From: Sphingomonas suaedae | GTDB lineage: Bacteria; Pseudomonadota; Alphaproteobacteria; Sphingomonadales; Sphingomonadaceae | Direction: 5' to 3' | Length of the DNA: 64,000 nucleotides | Assembly (NCBI RefSeq): GCF_007833215.1 | Contig: NZ_CP042239.1 | Span: 372,001-436,000 of the forward strand | Shown here: positions 26,902-34,619 of the stretch, in pieces | Numbering within the stretch: the stretch's first letter is position 1 | Layout of the letters: each line of letters begins with the position of its first letter | Program-made: the position numbers and the translations under genes | The notes under the pieces: generated by a model | Told to the model about the DNA's origin: nothing | Seen by the model: the letters and a program-made list of their open reading frames with translations, nothing else | Database searches by the model: none

Positions 26902-27600
26902 TCAATAAGTTCGTATCGGCATGTTGATCCAGGGGTGCTCGCGAAACCATTTGGTGATGATGTATTTGACGCCCTGCACCACCGGCGTCCCTTCATGCAG
27001 CGTGCCCAGATTGGGTGATCCGTCGGGCTTCATATTGTTCCAGGCGAGCAGCAGCCCGCGCTTTGGCGCGACGCGCACGCCCGCCTGTGGGAACCAGGTC
27101 GCGCCACCCTCCTCGACATCGTTGAGATAGATCATCGCCGTCCAGGTACGCTGGCCGCCCGATGCCTTCATCGCGGGCCAATAATCCTGCTGTTCGTTGA
27201 ACCAGTCATAATGGGCGCGGAACTGCTGCCCCGGCGCATAACGCTGGCCCTGCATCGTCTCGCCATGTTCGGGCGGGATGTCGAGCAGCGCCGCCATCCG
27301 TTCGTCGATCGGGCGGACGTCGGGCGACCAGCGGTCGAGATCGCAGCTTTCGCTGGTGCGGAACTCGGGGTCCTCCGATGCGGCGAGAAGGGTCGAGGGG
27401 CGACGGTTGGCGTCGATCATCGCGATCAGCTTGTCGCATTCCGCATCGCTCAGAAAACCCGGATGATAATAGATCTCCGCCTGCTCGACCCTGGCGCGGC
27501 GGATGGCCGGATTGGCGCCAAGCCGTTCGGTTACCTTCTTGCTCGTGCGGGCGCGGACGATCGATCCTGCGGGGGTTTTGGGTCGCGAAAAGATGCTCAT
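26902..27600 (-). CDS. prolyl 4-hydroxylase-like 2OG-Fe(II) oxygenase
   Basis: A 232-residue non-heme iron dioxygenase. The iron-binding H-x-D is in FRAHYDWF (about residue 133), the distal His is in LHEG (about 204), and the 2-oxoglutarate Lys/Arg lies in the following YIITKWFRE. The P4Hc architecture with EIYYHPGFLSDAECD at the start matches bacterial prolyl hydroxylases. It is cytoplasmic and the target is unknown. I choose the ATG at 27600 over a TTG three codons upstream. Confidence 0.87.
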   Translation of the reverse strand: MSIFSRPKTPAGSIVRARTSKKVTERLGANPAIRRARVEQAEIYYHPGFLSDAECDKLIAMIDANRRPSTLLAASEDPEFRTSESCDLDRWSPDVRPIDERMAALLDIPPEHGETMQGQRYAPGQQFRAHYDWFNEQQDYWPAMKASGGQRTWTAMIYLNDVEEGGATWFPQAGVRVAPKRGLLLAWNNMKPDGSPNLGTLHEGTPVVQGVKYIITKWFREHPWINMPIRTY

Positions 27601-27635
27601 GCCGCGCAATTTGCCGCCCGGGCGATGAAACGCAA

Positions 27636-27663
27636 GAGGCCCGGCCGTTTCCGACCGGGCCTC
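27636..27663 (-). terminator. terminator downstream of the RcnB-like gene
   Basis: A GC-rich inverted repeat (GAGGCCCGG / CCGGGCCTC) with a small internal loop, 25 bp past the stop at 27688 in the minus direction and followed by a short T-containing stretch (TTGCGTTTC). Confidence 0.65.
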
Positions 27664-27687
27664 CGCGCGTGACGACGTGCGAACCGC

Positions 27688-28581
27688 TTACCAGAAGATG
27701 TCGTAGATCACGTCGACGACATAGCCGGTCCGGATATCGACGAGCAGCGCATCATTGTAGTAGCGCACCCAGCGATACGGGCCGTAAGCTGGCGGCAAGC
27801 GGTAGTAGAAGGGATCGTTGATCCAGTAGCTCGGTGCGAACAGCATCGAACCAATGGTCAGGCCGATCGAGAAGCGGCGATAGCCATAGCGATATCCCGC
27901 AGGGGCGTAATAGCGCGGCAGGCGATAGACGTGGCGGTTGCGGGTGCGATAGCTGCCCCAGTCATAGCGGCGATCACCGCGCCAGCTGCGGTTCCAGCGC
28001 CGCGAATCGTCCCAGCCGCGGCGATATTGCTGCTGGTCGCGCCAGTCGCCATAGCGGCGTTGCTGACGATAGTCCTGACGCCCGTCGCGCTGGTCGCGAC
28101 GGAAATCCTGCCGATCGTCACGGCGGTCGCGGCGGAAATCCTGACGATCATCGCGCCGATCGCGGCGGAAGTCCTGCCGGTCGTCGCGGCGGTCCTGCCG
28201 GAATTGCGGCGGAGTCACCTGACCCTGGCGAAGGTCGCGACGGTCCTCACGGCGCTCCTGCCGGAAATCCTGGCGATCGTCGCGGCGTTCCTGGCGAAAT
28301 CCCTGGCGGTCGTCGCGTCGTTCCTGACGGAACTCGCGACGCGGCGGCTGCTGCTGCGCGCGTTGCGCTGGGGCCTGGCGCTGCTGCACCACCGGACGCT
28401 CGGCCTGAGGCCGCTGGGCACGATAGGTCTGGCGCTGTTCCTGGCGTTGCGCGCGAACCTGCTGGCGCTGCTCGCGTGCTTCCGCACGACGTCCGTCGCG
28501 ATTTCCGCGGTCCTGCGCAATGGCCGCGGCGGGGGTCAGAATGGTAGCGCCGATCAACGCCGCCAAGATGAGCTTCTTCAT
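27688..28581 (-). CDS. RcnB-family periplasmic protein with Arg/Asp/Gln decapeptide repeats
   Basis: A 297-residue exported protein with a signal peptide (1-22, AIAQ). A very basic, low-complexity stretch (about 30-190) consists of iterations of R-x-D-R-x-D-x-R-Q-E-like decapeptides built on RRDDRQDFR. The C-terminal 90 residues (PRYYAPAGYRYGYRRF, PPAYGPYRWVRY) match the RcnB domain, a family linked to metal homeostasis. The ATG at 28581 is preferred over upstream starts because GGAGGAAC sits in front of it and the signal peptide begins there. The repeat number probably varies between strains. Confidence 0.82.
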   Translation of the reverse strand: MKKLILAALIGATILTPAAAIAQDRGNRDGRRAEAREQRQQVRAQRQEQRQTYRAQRPQAERPVVQQRQAPAQRAQQQPPRREFRQERRDDRQGFRQERRDDRQDFRQERREDRRDLRQGQVTPPQFRQDRRDDRQDFRRDRRDDRQDFRRDRRDDRQDFRRDQRDGRQDYRQQRRYGDWRDQQQYRRGWDDSRRWNRSWRGDRRYDWGSYRTRNRHVYRLPRYYAPAGYRYGYRRFSIGLTIGSMLFAPSYWINDPFYYRLPPAYGPYRWVRYYNDALLVDIRTGYVVDVIYDIFW

Positions 28582-28705
28582 GTCGTTCCTCCGCTCCCGG
28601 CCCATCGCCGGCGTTCAGAATAGCGTGAAACTAGAGCAGTTCATCTGACACGCTTCTGAATTGTCCTGACAGCATATTGAAAGAAACGGTGCCAGCATCC
28701 GTGCC

Positions 28706-29221
28706 CTAGTCCTGTGCAGGTTCCTCGGATGCGGCGGTTTCGCGCCGGTCCAGCACGATCTCTTCCTCGCCACGCGCCACCCGCGCCGCGCGCCCGATCG
28801 CCTCGACCAGGCGGGGGTAGATGCCACAGCGACACAAATTGGTGATCGCCCCCGCAATTTCCTCGTCCGAAGGGTTGCGATTCTTGCGGAGCAGCGCGGC
28901 CGCGCTCATCACGATGCCGGGGATGCAATAGCCGCACTGGACCACGTTCCCCGCGATCAGCGCCTGCTGGACGGGATGATTGCTCTCCTGCGCCAGCCCC
29001 TCGATCGTCGTCACGAACGTCCCTTCGGCCTGCGCGATCGTCATCTGGCAGGAACGCACCGCCGCGCCATCGATATCGACCGTACAGGCCCCGCAATCAC
29101 CGGTGCCGCAACCATATTTGGTGCCCGTCAGGTTTGAAGCGTCGCGCAGCGCCCAGAGCAGGGGGGTGCGCGGATCGAGCTTGTATTCGACAGGCTGATT
29201 ATTGACGGTGAAACGGGTCAT
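28706..29221 (-). CDS. 2Fe-2S subunit of a molybdenum hydroxylase (IorA/CoxS-like)
   Basis: A 171-residue iron-sulfur subunit of the xanthine oxidase family. Plant-type 2Fe-2S ligands are in CGTGDCGAC with a later C (about 38-58). The second all-helical 2Fe-2S cluster is in CGYCIPG and CRCGIYPR (about 98-135). Such subunits pass electrons from a molybdopterin subunit. No molybdopterin-binding large subunit lies beside it in this window, which is unusual; it would need a partner encoded elsewhere. It overlaps the small gene upstream by 23 bp. Confidence 0.88.
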   Translation of the reverse strand: MTRFTVNNQPVEYKLDPRTPLLWALRDASNLTGTKYGCGTGDCGACTVDIDGAAVRSCQMTIAQAEGTFVTTIEGLAQESNHPVQQALIAGNVVQCGYCIPGIVMSAAALLRKNRNPSDEEIAGAITNLCRCGIYPRLVEAIGRAARVARGEEEIVLDRRETAASEEPAQD

Positions 29222-29474
29222 GGCGGCGCTTCTTAGCGCGCAATGTACGGCTTGCCCATGTCAGGAGCCGGTGCAGTCGGCTTCGTGCGGGTTTCCGCTC
29301 GCTACCCTCCAGCAGGCTGGCGGCGGCGTCGTAATGCCCCGCCATCTCGGCGCGCACGATGCGCACCCGCGCGCTCGCCGCGCGGATCGCATGGCGCCGC
29401 TCTTCCTCCGCACGCTGGCGCAGCATCGGCGCGTCGGCCGCCGCATCGATCCCCGAACCCCCGCGCTCGCGCAT
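29199..29474 (-). CDS. small hypothetical protein upstream of the 2Fe-2S subunit
   Basis: A 91-residue, Arg/Ala-rich soluble protein. The central part (AEEERRHAIRAASARVRIVRAEMAGHYD) looks like a charged helix of the kind found in several short sphingomonad proteins. The C-terminus is basic. Its end overlaps the start of the 2Fe-2S gene by 23 bp, which would couple the two. The case rests on that coupling and helix-like composition; a high-GC spurious frame cannot be excluded. Confidence 0.4.
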   Translation of the reverse strand: MRERGGSGIDAAADAPMLRQRAEEERRHAIRAASARVRIVRAEMAGHYDAAASLLEGSERKPARSRLHRLLTWASRTLRAKKRRHDPFHRQ

Positions 29475-29564
29475 TGCGTCTCCCCCTGCCGATGCCTCCG
29501 CTATCGACCGGCCAGGGTTAAGGGGCGGAAATCAAATGGGCAGATTAAATCCGTTTCGGATCAA

Positions 29565-30023
29565 TCAGTCCTTGCCCGGCACCGAATGGAGTAATGCGCT
29601 TCTCAGGCACGAACAAACGATCTCGTCGCGCTGGTTGAGCATGATGTGGCGGAAGGTGACGATGCCCTGTCCTGGCCGCGACTTGGACGGGCGCAGTTCG
29701 ACCACCTCGCTCTCGGCACGCAGCGTGTCGCCGATAAACACCGGGCTCGGCATCCGCACCTCGTCATAGCCCAGATTGGCGACCAGCGTGCCCAGCGTCG
29801 TATCGCCCACCGAAATCCCGACCATCAGCGCAAAGGTGAAGGTGCCATTGACCAGGATCCGCCCAAACTCACTTGCCCCGGCGGCTTCGGCATCCAGATG
29901 CAGCGGCTGCGGATTATGGGTGAGGGTGGAGATCAGCAGATTGTCCGTCTCGGTCACCGTGCGGCGCAGCTCGTGCACGATCCGGTCACCCACCTGCCAT
30001 TCGTTGAAATAGCGCCCCGCCAT
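29565..30023 (-). CDS. MaoC-family dehydratase
   Basis: A 152-residue hot-dog-fold protein of the MaoC type, which hydrates or dehydrates acyl-CoA thioesters. The catalytic D/H region lies in HNPQPLHLDAEAA (about 37-50) and is followed by GRILVNGTFTFALMVG. The start at 30023 has GGAG upstream (GAGGAGACGGTG). It sits 7 kb from the leucine-degradation genes, so a link to acyl-CoA catabolism is possible but not shown. A repeat element lies 58 bp upstream. Confidence 0.88.
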   Translation of the reverse strand: MAGRYFNEWQVGDRIVHELRRTVTETDNLLISTLTHNPQPLHLDAEAAGASEFGRILVNGTFTFALMVGISVGDTTLGTLVANLGYDEVRMPSPVFIGDTLRAESEVVELRPSKSRPGQGIVTFRHIMLNQRDEIVCSCLRSALLHSVPGKD

Positions 30024-30381
30024 CACCGTCTCCTCTGCCGCCCCACTTAACGCGCGAACCGGGTTTGTCAGTCCCAAATCATCCCTCCCCTGAGCTTGCT
30101 CAGGGGAGGGGGACCGCCCGCGAAGCGGGTGGTGGAGGGGCGGCCGCGCAGACAGCCGTAAACAGCTCGGCAAAGTTCCGCCGTCTGCGCGGCGGCCCCT
30201 CCGTCGCCTTCGGCCCCACCTCCCCTGCGAAGCAGGGGAGGGATTAGGCTGGGTCGGAGACGCGCGAAAGCCGATTGTCCGCATGCCAGCCCCATTGCGG
30301 TCATTGCCCGTCGTGCAACTCTGATTGATAAGCTGCAACAGGTGCGCCAATATAGCAGGATAGCATGACACGGGGGCGAAG
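30024..30381. other. 358-bp intergenic region carrying repeat copy 1
   Basis: Between the MaoC gene and the unknown gene at 30382. Half of the space is the repeat element at 30081-30244. The remaining 137 bp before the TTG start show no obvious hairpin; a GGGGG tract (30372-30376) may serve as ribosome binding site. Confidence 0.6.
30081..30244. repeat. hairpin-tipped terminal-inverted-repeat element, copy 1
   Basis: A 164-bp element with perfect 12-bp terminal inverted repeats (ATCCCTCCCCTG at 30081-30092, complement at 30233-30244). Each end is itself a hairpin (CTCCCCTGAGC/TT/GCTCAGGGGAG and TCCCCTGC/GAA/GCAGGGGA). The core carries GGACC, a GTGGTGGAGGGGC block and a GGCCCCTCCGTCGCC block, which are shared with copies 2 and 3. 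No coding frame. It resembles the short palindromic intergenic repeats of alphaproteobacteria. Confidence 0.85.
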
Positions 30382-31218
30382 TTGCGGGAGTTCGAAACCT
30401 TAGGGCAGTACCATGACAATTGGGCATGGTTGCTGCTTTCTGCTCCCGATCGGTTTAAATGCCCCCTTACAAGTCGTTTGGAAGTCGATCAGCGTCGCGC
30501 ACTACTAGAGGCCTTCGAGCAGCTTCGTTCTGGGTTCCACTTCGTGGAGCGTAAGCTAAAGGACCAGCGGCTGGCGAGAGTGGCTGCCGAACTGATCGAA
30601 ATGTCGCTGGAAGCGTATTTGGCAGGAGACGCCAAAACAGGCTCGCACATGCTTCAGGAATGTGAAGGCCTCATATGGCCTAGCCAGCGACGGAACGCAA
30701 AATATGCCATTGAGGCCGAGAGGCGGGCCTTTGGAACGAACATGATTTACGCGGGTATGGCCCCGTCGCCCTTTCCATACGAAGGCACGGCAGCTGATCT
30801 GAGCCCCAATCAGGCCAAGCTATTAGCTTTGGCAATGAAATGGAGCCGAGCCTGGCAGGAGCAGGGAAAAGAATTCAGTTCTATGTCCTGGGTAATCGAC
30901 ATGGATGGGGTCGTGCGACGTACTTCAGCCCAACCAAAGGAAGACGAACATCCTGCTCTTCAGCCTGTGCAACGTTCGTGGGGTTACAAGCGGCTGAAGG
31001 AACTCGGAGAAAATGGTCAAATCCAAGCCTGTGTTCTGATGGAGATTGTAGGTCCACAAGGAGATGGGCTCGTTGGCTACGATCTTGAGGAGCGAGGGCT
31101 GCCGCGGGTCAGTGCTGTGCAACTATTCAAGCAAAAGGTCGGCGGCATCCAATACGATCAGATGCGCTTCCATCTCCACGAACCGCAATTTTTCCCGCCC
31201 GAAGCGGAGCATGCTTAG
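30382..31218 (+). CDS. hypothetical protein of atypical composition
   Basis: A 278-residue cytoplasmic protein with no signal peptide or TM segment and no motif I recognise. The N-terminal half is helical and charged (EAFEQLRSGFHFVERKLK). The C-terminal half contains alternating strands. The base composition is visibly less GC-rich than its neighbours, and it sits directly beside repeat copy 1, suggesting acquisition. The only in-frame start near the 5' end is a TTG at 30382, preceded by a GGGGG tract. The start is uncertain. Confidence 0.6.
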   Translation: MREFETLGQYHDNWAWLLLSAPDRFKCPLTSRLEVDQRRALLEAFEQLRSGFHFVERKLKDQRLARVAAELIEMSLEAYLAGDAKTGSHMLQECEGLIWPSQRRNAKYAIEAERRAFGTNMIYAGMAPSPFPYEGTAADLSPNQAKLLALAMKWSRAWQEQGKEFSSMSWVIDMDGVVRRTSAQPKEDEHPALQPVQRSWGYKRLKELGENGQIQACVLMEIVGPQGDGLVGYDLEERGLPRVSAVQLFKQKVGGIQYDQMRFHLHEPQFFPPEAEHA

Positions 31219-31250
31219 CAGCAGTCTTACACCCTATAACAGACACAGAA

Positions 31251-32126
31251 TCACACCCCGTCAGCCCCACTCCCGCCAAACACCCCCCGCAGCGCGTCCA
31301 CAACCGCCGCCATCCCCTCGCGCGCATCCTCCCCCCGCACCAGCACCAAAGTCCGCCGCAGATCGAACCCGATCAGCGCCGGGTTGGCCACCCCCGCATG
31401 CCGATGCGACGCGGGCACCACCGTCGCGCCCAGCCCCGCCGCGACCATCGCCAGCGCGCGGTCATCGTTCGGCGTGCGCAGCGCAAAGCTCGGGCGGATG
31501 CCGCGCCGGGTGAAATAGCGGCTCGTCTCCGGCAGCGCCTCACAGCTGCGCCGCACGATCATTGTCTCGCCCGCCAGTGCCTCGCCCGGCAGCGCCGCTT
31601 CCCCGGCCAGTCGATGCCCGACCGGCAGCGCGAGCAGATAGGGTTCACTGCGCAGCGCCTCGCCATCGCCCGTCGCGTCGCCCTGCACCGCGGTCAGCGC
31701 CAGATCGACCCGCCCGCGCGCGAGTTGCTGCGCCAGCACCGTCGCATTGCCCTCGACCAGCTCGACCGCCAGCCCCGGCGCCTCGGCGGAAATCCGCGCG
31801 ACCAACCCCGCCAGCTCGCCACTCGCGATCGTCGTCAGTACCCCCAGCCGGAGCGTCGCGGGTTGCGCGATCCCGCCCACCGCCGCCGTCGCCAGGTTAA
31901 ACTCGCGCTCGATCCGCCGCGCATGGACCGCGAATTGCGACCCCGCTTCGGTCAGCTCGATGCGCTGGCTCGACCGCCGCAGCAGCTTCGCGCCCACCTC
32001 GCGCTCCAGCTTGGCGATCCCCGCCGACAGCGTGGGTTGCGACACCGCCATCTGCGCGGCGGCGGCGGTGAACGTCCCGCTATCGATGACGGCGAGGAAA
32101 TAGCGCAGCAAATAGCGTTCGATCAT
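31251..32126 (-). CDS. LysR-family transcriptional regulator
   Basis: A 291-residue LysR regulator: winged HTH at residues about 1-60 (FTAAAAQMAVSQPTLSAGIAKLERE), a linker helix, and a co-inducer domain (about 90-290). It is divergent from isovaleryl-CoA dehydrogenase, 92 bp away. It is therefore a candidate regulator of leucine/isovalerate catabolism, although the usual regulator of liu genes elsewhere is MerR-type. A perfect T-N11-A dyad overlaps its start codon (32124-32140). The ATG at 32126 is favoured over a GTG two codons upstream. Confidence 0.9.
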   Translation of the reverse strand: MIERYLLRYFLAVIDSGTFTAAAAQMAVSQPTLSAGIAKLEREVGAKLLRRSSQRIELTEAGSQFAVHARRIEREFNLATAAVGGIAQPATLRLGVLTTIASGELAGLVARISAEAPGLAVELVEGNATVLAQQLARGRVDLALTAVQGDATGDGEALRSEPYLLALPVGHRLAGEAALPGEALAGETMIVRRSCEALPETSRYFTRRGIRPSFALRTPNDDRALAMVAAGLGATVVPASHRHAGVANPALIGFDLRRTLVLVRGEDAREGMAAVVDALRGVFGGSGADGV

Positions 32127-32140
32127 AGACACCGTCTATG
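32124..32140. promoter_or_regulatory. LysR-type binding dyad
   Basis: CATAGAC-ACC-GTCTATG is a perfect palindrome with 7-bp arms and satisfies the T-N11-A rule. It covers the regulator's own start codon and lies 79 bp upstream of the isovaleryl-CoA dehydrogenase start, fitting autorepression plus divergent control. Confidence 0.65.
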
Positions 32141-32218
32141 CTGTCCCGCGCTGCCTTTCAATTTCCCGCAGCGCGCATCGGGCGCTAGAGTGGCGCAAAA
32201 TAAGTTCAGGAGAGCGCC

Positions 32219-33376
32219 ATGAGCCTGCCCCAGATGGATTTCGCGCTGGGCGAGACCGCGGACATGATCCGCGAAACCACCGAACGCTTCGCCCGCGAAC
32301 AGATCGCGCCGCTCGCCGCAAGGATCGACGCCGACGACTGGTTCCCGCGCGACGAACTCTGGGCACCGATGGGCGAACTGGGCCTGCACGGCATCACCAT
32401 CGCGGAGGAGGATGGCGGCCTCGGCCTCGGCTATCTCGAACATGTCATCGCGTGTGAGGAAGTCAGCCGCGCCTCGGCCTCGATCGGCCTGTCCTACGGC
32501 GCGCACTCCAACCTCTGCGTCAACCAGATCGGCCGCTGGGCGAACGCCGAGCAAAAGGCGAAATATCTGCCCAAGCTGATCAGCGGCGAACATGTCGGCA
32601 GCCTCGCCATGTCCGAAGCCGGCGCGGGTAGCGACGTGGTCGGCATGAAGCTGCGCGCCGAGCATCGCGGCGACCGTTACGTCCTCAACGGCACCAAATT
32701 CTGGATCACCAACGCCGCCTATGCCGATGTCCTGGTCGTCTACGCCAAGACCGGCGAAGGGTCGCGCGGCATCACCACCTTCATCATCGAAAAGGGGATG
32801 AAGGGGTTCGAGATCGGGCAGAAGATCGACAAGATGGGGATGCGCGGCAGCCCCACCGCCGAACTCGTCTTCACCGATTGTGAAGTTCCGCAAGAAAACG
32901 TCATGGGCCCGCTCAACGGCGGCGTCGGCGTCCTCATGAGCGGCCTCGATTACGAGCGCACCGTGCTGTCGGGCATTCAGCTCGGTATCATGCAGGCCTG
33001 CCTCGACGTCGTCCTGCCCTATCTGCGCGAGCGCAAGCAGTTCGGCCAGGCGATCGGCAGCTTCCAGCTGATGCAGGCCAAGGTCGCCGACATGTATGTC
33101 GCGCTCAATTCCGCCCGCGCCTATGTCTATGCCGTCGCCAAGGCGTGCGACGCGGGCAAGACCACCCGCTTCGACGCCGCCGGCGCGATCCTGCTGGCGT
33201 CCGAAAACGCCTTCAAGGTCGCGGGGGAGGCGGTGCAGGCCCTGGGCGGTGCGGGCTATACCAGGGACTGGCCGGTCGAACGCTTCCTCCGCGACGCCAA
33301 GCTGCTGGACATCGGCGCCGGGACCAACGAAATTCGCCGGATGCTGATCGGGCGTGAACTGGTGGGGGCCGCTTGA
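32219..33376 (+). CDS. liuA: isovaleryl-CoA dehydrogenase
   Basis: An FAD-dependent acyl-CoA dehydrogenase that converts isovaleryl-CoA to 3-methylcrotonyl-CoA in leucine degradation. At 385 residues it is typical. It has MSEAGAGSD (about residue 130, FAD/substrate loop) and WITNA (about 162). The probable catalytic base is Glu246 in [10 protein letters not shown], the helix-G position used by isovaleryl-CoA dehydrogenases rather than the C-terminal Glu of other family members. Its context upstream of both methylcrotonyl-CoA carboxylase subunits supports this assignment. An AGGAG site precedes the ATG. Confidence 0.94.
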   Translation: MSLPQMDFALGETADMIRETTERFAREQIAPLAARIDADDWFPRDELWAPMGELGLHGITIAEEDGGLGLGYLEHVIACEEVSRASASIGLSYGAHSNLCVNQIGRWANAEQKAKYLPKLISGEHVGSLAMSEAGAGSDVVGMKLRAEHRGDRYVLNGTKFWITNAAYADVLVVYAKTGEGSRGITTFIIEKGMKGFEIGQKIDKMGMRGSPTAELVFTDCEVPQENVMGPLNGGVGVLMSGLDYERTVLSGIQLGIMQACLDVVLPYLRERKQFGQAIGSFQLMQAKVADMYVALNSARAYVYAVAKACDAGKTTRFDAAGAILLASENAFKVAGEAVQALGGAGYTRDWPVERFLRDAKLLDIGAGTNEIRRMLIGRELVGAA

Positions 33377-33377
33377 T

Positions 33378-33716
33378 CTATTTCCCGACGAACAGGAAGG
33401 CGACCGCGGCCATGATGCACGCGAACGCGGCGAAATGGCGCCAGTGCAGCGCCTCGCCCAGTATCGTGACCATGAACACGCCGAACACGGTCAGCGCGAT
33501 CGCCTCCTGCGCGATCTTGAGCTGTCCCGGCGTCCAGCCGGTGGCAAAGCCGATCCGGTTGGCCGGAACGGCAAAGCAATATTCGACTCCGGCGATGGCC
33601 CAGGACAGCAGGATCACGCCGAGCAGCGGCTTGCTCATCCCGCTTTTGGTCAGATGCCAATACCAGGCGATCGTCATGAAGATGTTCGAAAGGGTCAGGA
33701 GCAGGATGGTTGGCAT
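33378..33716 (-). CDS. DUF486 small membrane protein (DMT-like)
   Basis: A 112-residue protein with four predicted TM helices (about 1-20, 28-48, 65-88 and 92-112), including the highly conserved WYWHLT and VEYCFAVPANRIG segments of DUF486. Function is unknown; it is related in size to small drug/metabolite transporters. It is encoded on the opposite strand inside the liu gene group, ending 2 bp from the dehydrogenase stop. It interrupts what would be a single + strand operon. Confidence 0.88.
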   Translation of the reverse strand: MPTILLLTLSNIFMTIAWYWHLTKSGMSKPLLGVILLSWAIAGVEYCFAVPANRIGFATGWTPGQLKIAQEAIALTVFGVFMVTILGEALHWRHFAAFACIMAAVAFLFVGK

Positions 33717-33773
33717 GATCGGTCCCGGATCGGCATCGCGCGCGCTGTGCGTCAGCGGCGGGGCGCTGGCAAG

Positions 33774-34619
33774 ATGAGCAGTGGTGATGAGGCCATTGCG
33801 CCCATGGGTCCGACGGATGCCCAGATCGGGCTTTACCAGGTTCCGATCTTCGCGCCGCGTTACGCCCTTCGCGAATATGGGGCGTGGCGGGTCGGGGAGG
33901 CGAAGGTGCTGATGACTCCCGGCTATTGGTCGCCGCTGATGCTGGTGGAGAATGTGGCCGCGCTGCATCGTGGCACGGAAACCTGGATGTCGACGATTCC
34001 GATGGAGATCGAGAGCCAGGAGATCGGGGTGCGGCTGGCGCGGGGACATGTCGTGATCTTCGGCCTGGGCATGGGCTGGTCCGCAGGCGCGAGCGCGCTA
34101 CAGCCTGAAGTAACCGCGGTGACCGTCGTAGAGCGCGATCCTGAGGTTCTCGAGCTGCATCGGCAGCTCGATATCTTTGCACAGCTTCCCGACGAAGCGC
34201 GGGCGAAAATCCGGATCGAACAGGGGGATGCCTTTGACTGGAAGCCTTGCGAGCCGGTTGACCTGCTGATGCCCGACATCTGGCTGCCGTTGATGTCGGA
34301 CGGACGCGTCGAAGAGGTTCGGGCGATGCAGGCGAATGTCCAGGCAAAGGCCATCTATTTCTGGGGGCAGGAACTGGAGATCGCGCGCCATGCGATCGCC
34401 GCGGGACGCGCACTCGACGATGCCGGGATCGCGGCGACGATCGCGGCGTTCGACCTCCCGCTGATTGGCGCGGAATATCCCGACTATGCGGGCAAGCTGC
34501 GCAGCGCTGCGGCAAACTGGATGCGCGATCGCTGGCTTCCGGGGAGCGTGCCGCCAGACCTGACCGGCGCGACCGGAGCGCTACGCGCGATATCTATGCA
34601 AGGAGAGATGCCGGAATGA
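33774..34619 (+). CDS. methyltransferase/spermidine-synthase-like Rossmann protein
   Basis: A 281-residue soluble protein. Residues about 85-150 read as a class I methyltransferase nucleotide-binding core: [14 protein letters not shown] (a G-x-G-x-G-type loop) then [13 protein letters not shown], where the acidic residue should bind the ribose of S-adenosylmethionine. An acidic D-A-F-D strand follows. This is the layout of spermidine-synthase-like enzymes, but the residues binding aminopropyl acceptors are not evident. Its stop overlaps the carboxylase beta-subunit start (ATGA), so it is translationally coupled to leucine catabolism. Role unknown. Confidence 0.65.
   Translation: MSSGDEAIAPMGPTDAQIGLYQVPIFAPRYALREYGAWRVGEAKVLMTPGYWSPLMLVENVAALHRGTETWMSTIPMEIESQEIGVRLARGHVVIFGLGMGWSAGASALQPEVTAVTVVERDPEVLELHRQLDIFAQLPDEARAKIRIEQGDAFDWKPCEPVDLLMPDIWLPLMSDGRVEEVRAMQANVQAKAIYFWGQELEIARHAIAAGRALDDAGIAATIAAFDLPLIGAEYPDYAGKLRSAAANWMRDRWLPGSVPPDLTGATGALRAISMQGEMPE

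Noticed and set aside
28080..28340. Regularly spaced short repeats resembling a CRISPR array
   Set aside because: The repeats are in frame within the RcnB-like gene, are 30-bp coding units without unique spacers, and no cas genes are present.
33354..33773. Upstream extension of the methyltransferase-like gene
   Set aside because: It lies antisense to the conserved DUF486 gene and looks like shadow sequence; the ATG at 33774 begins after that gene.
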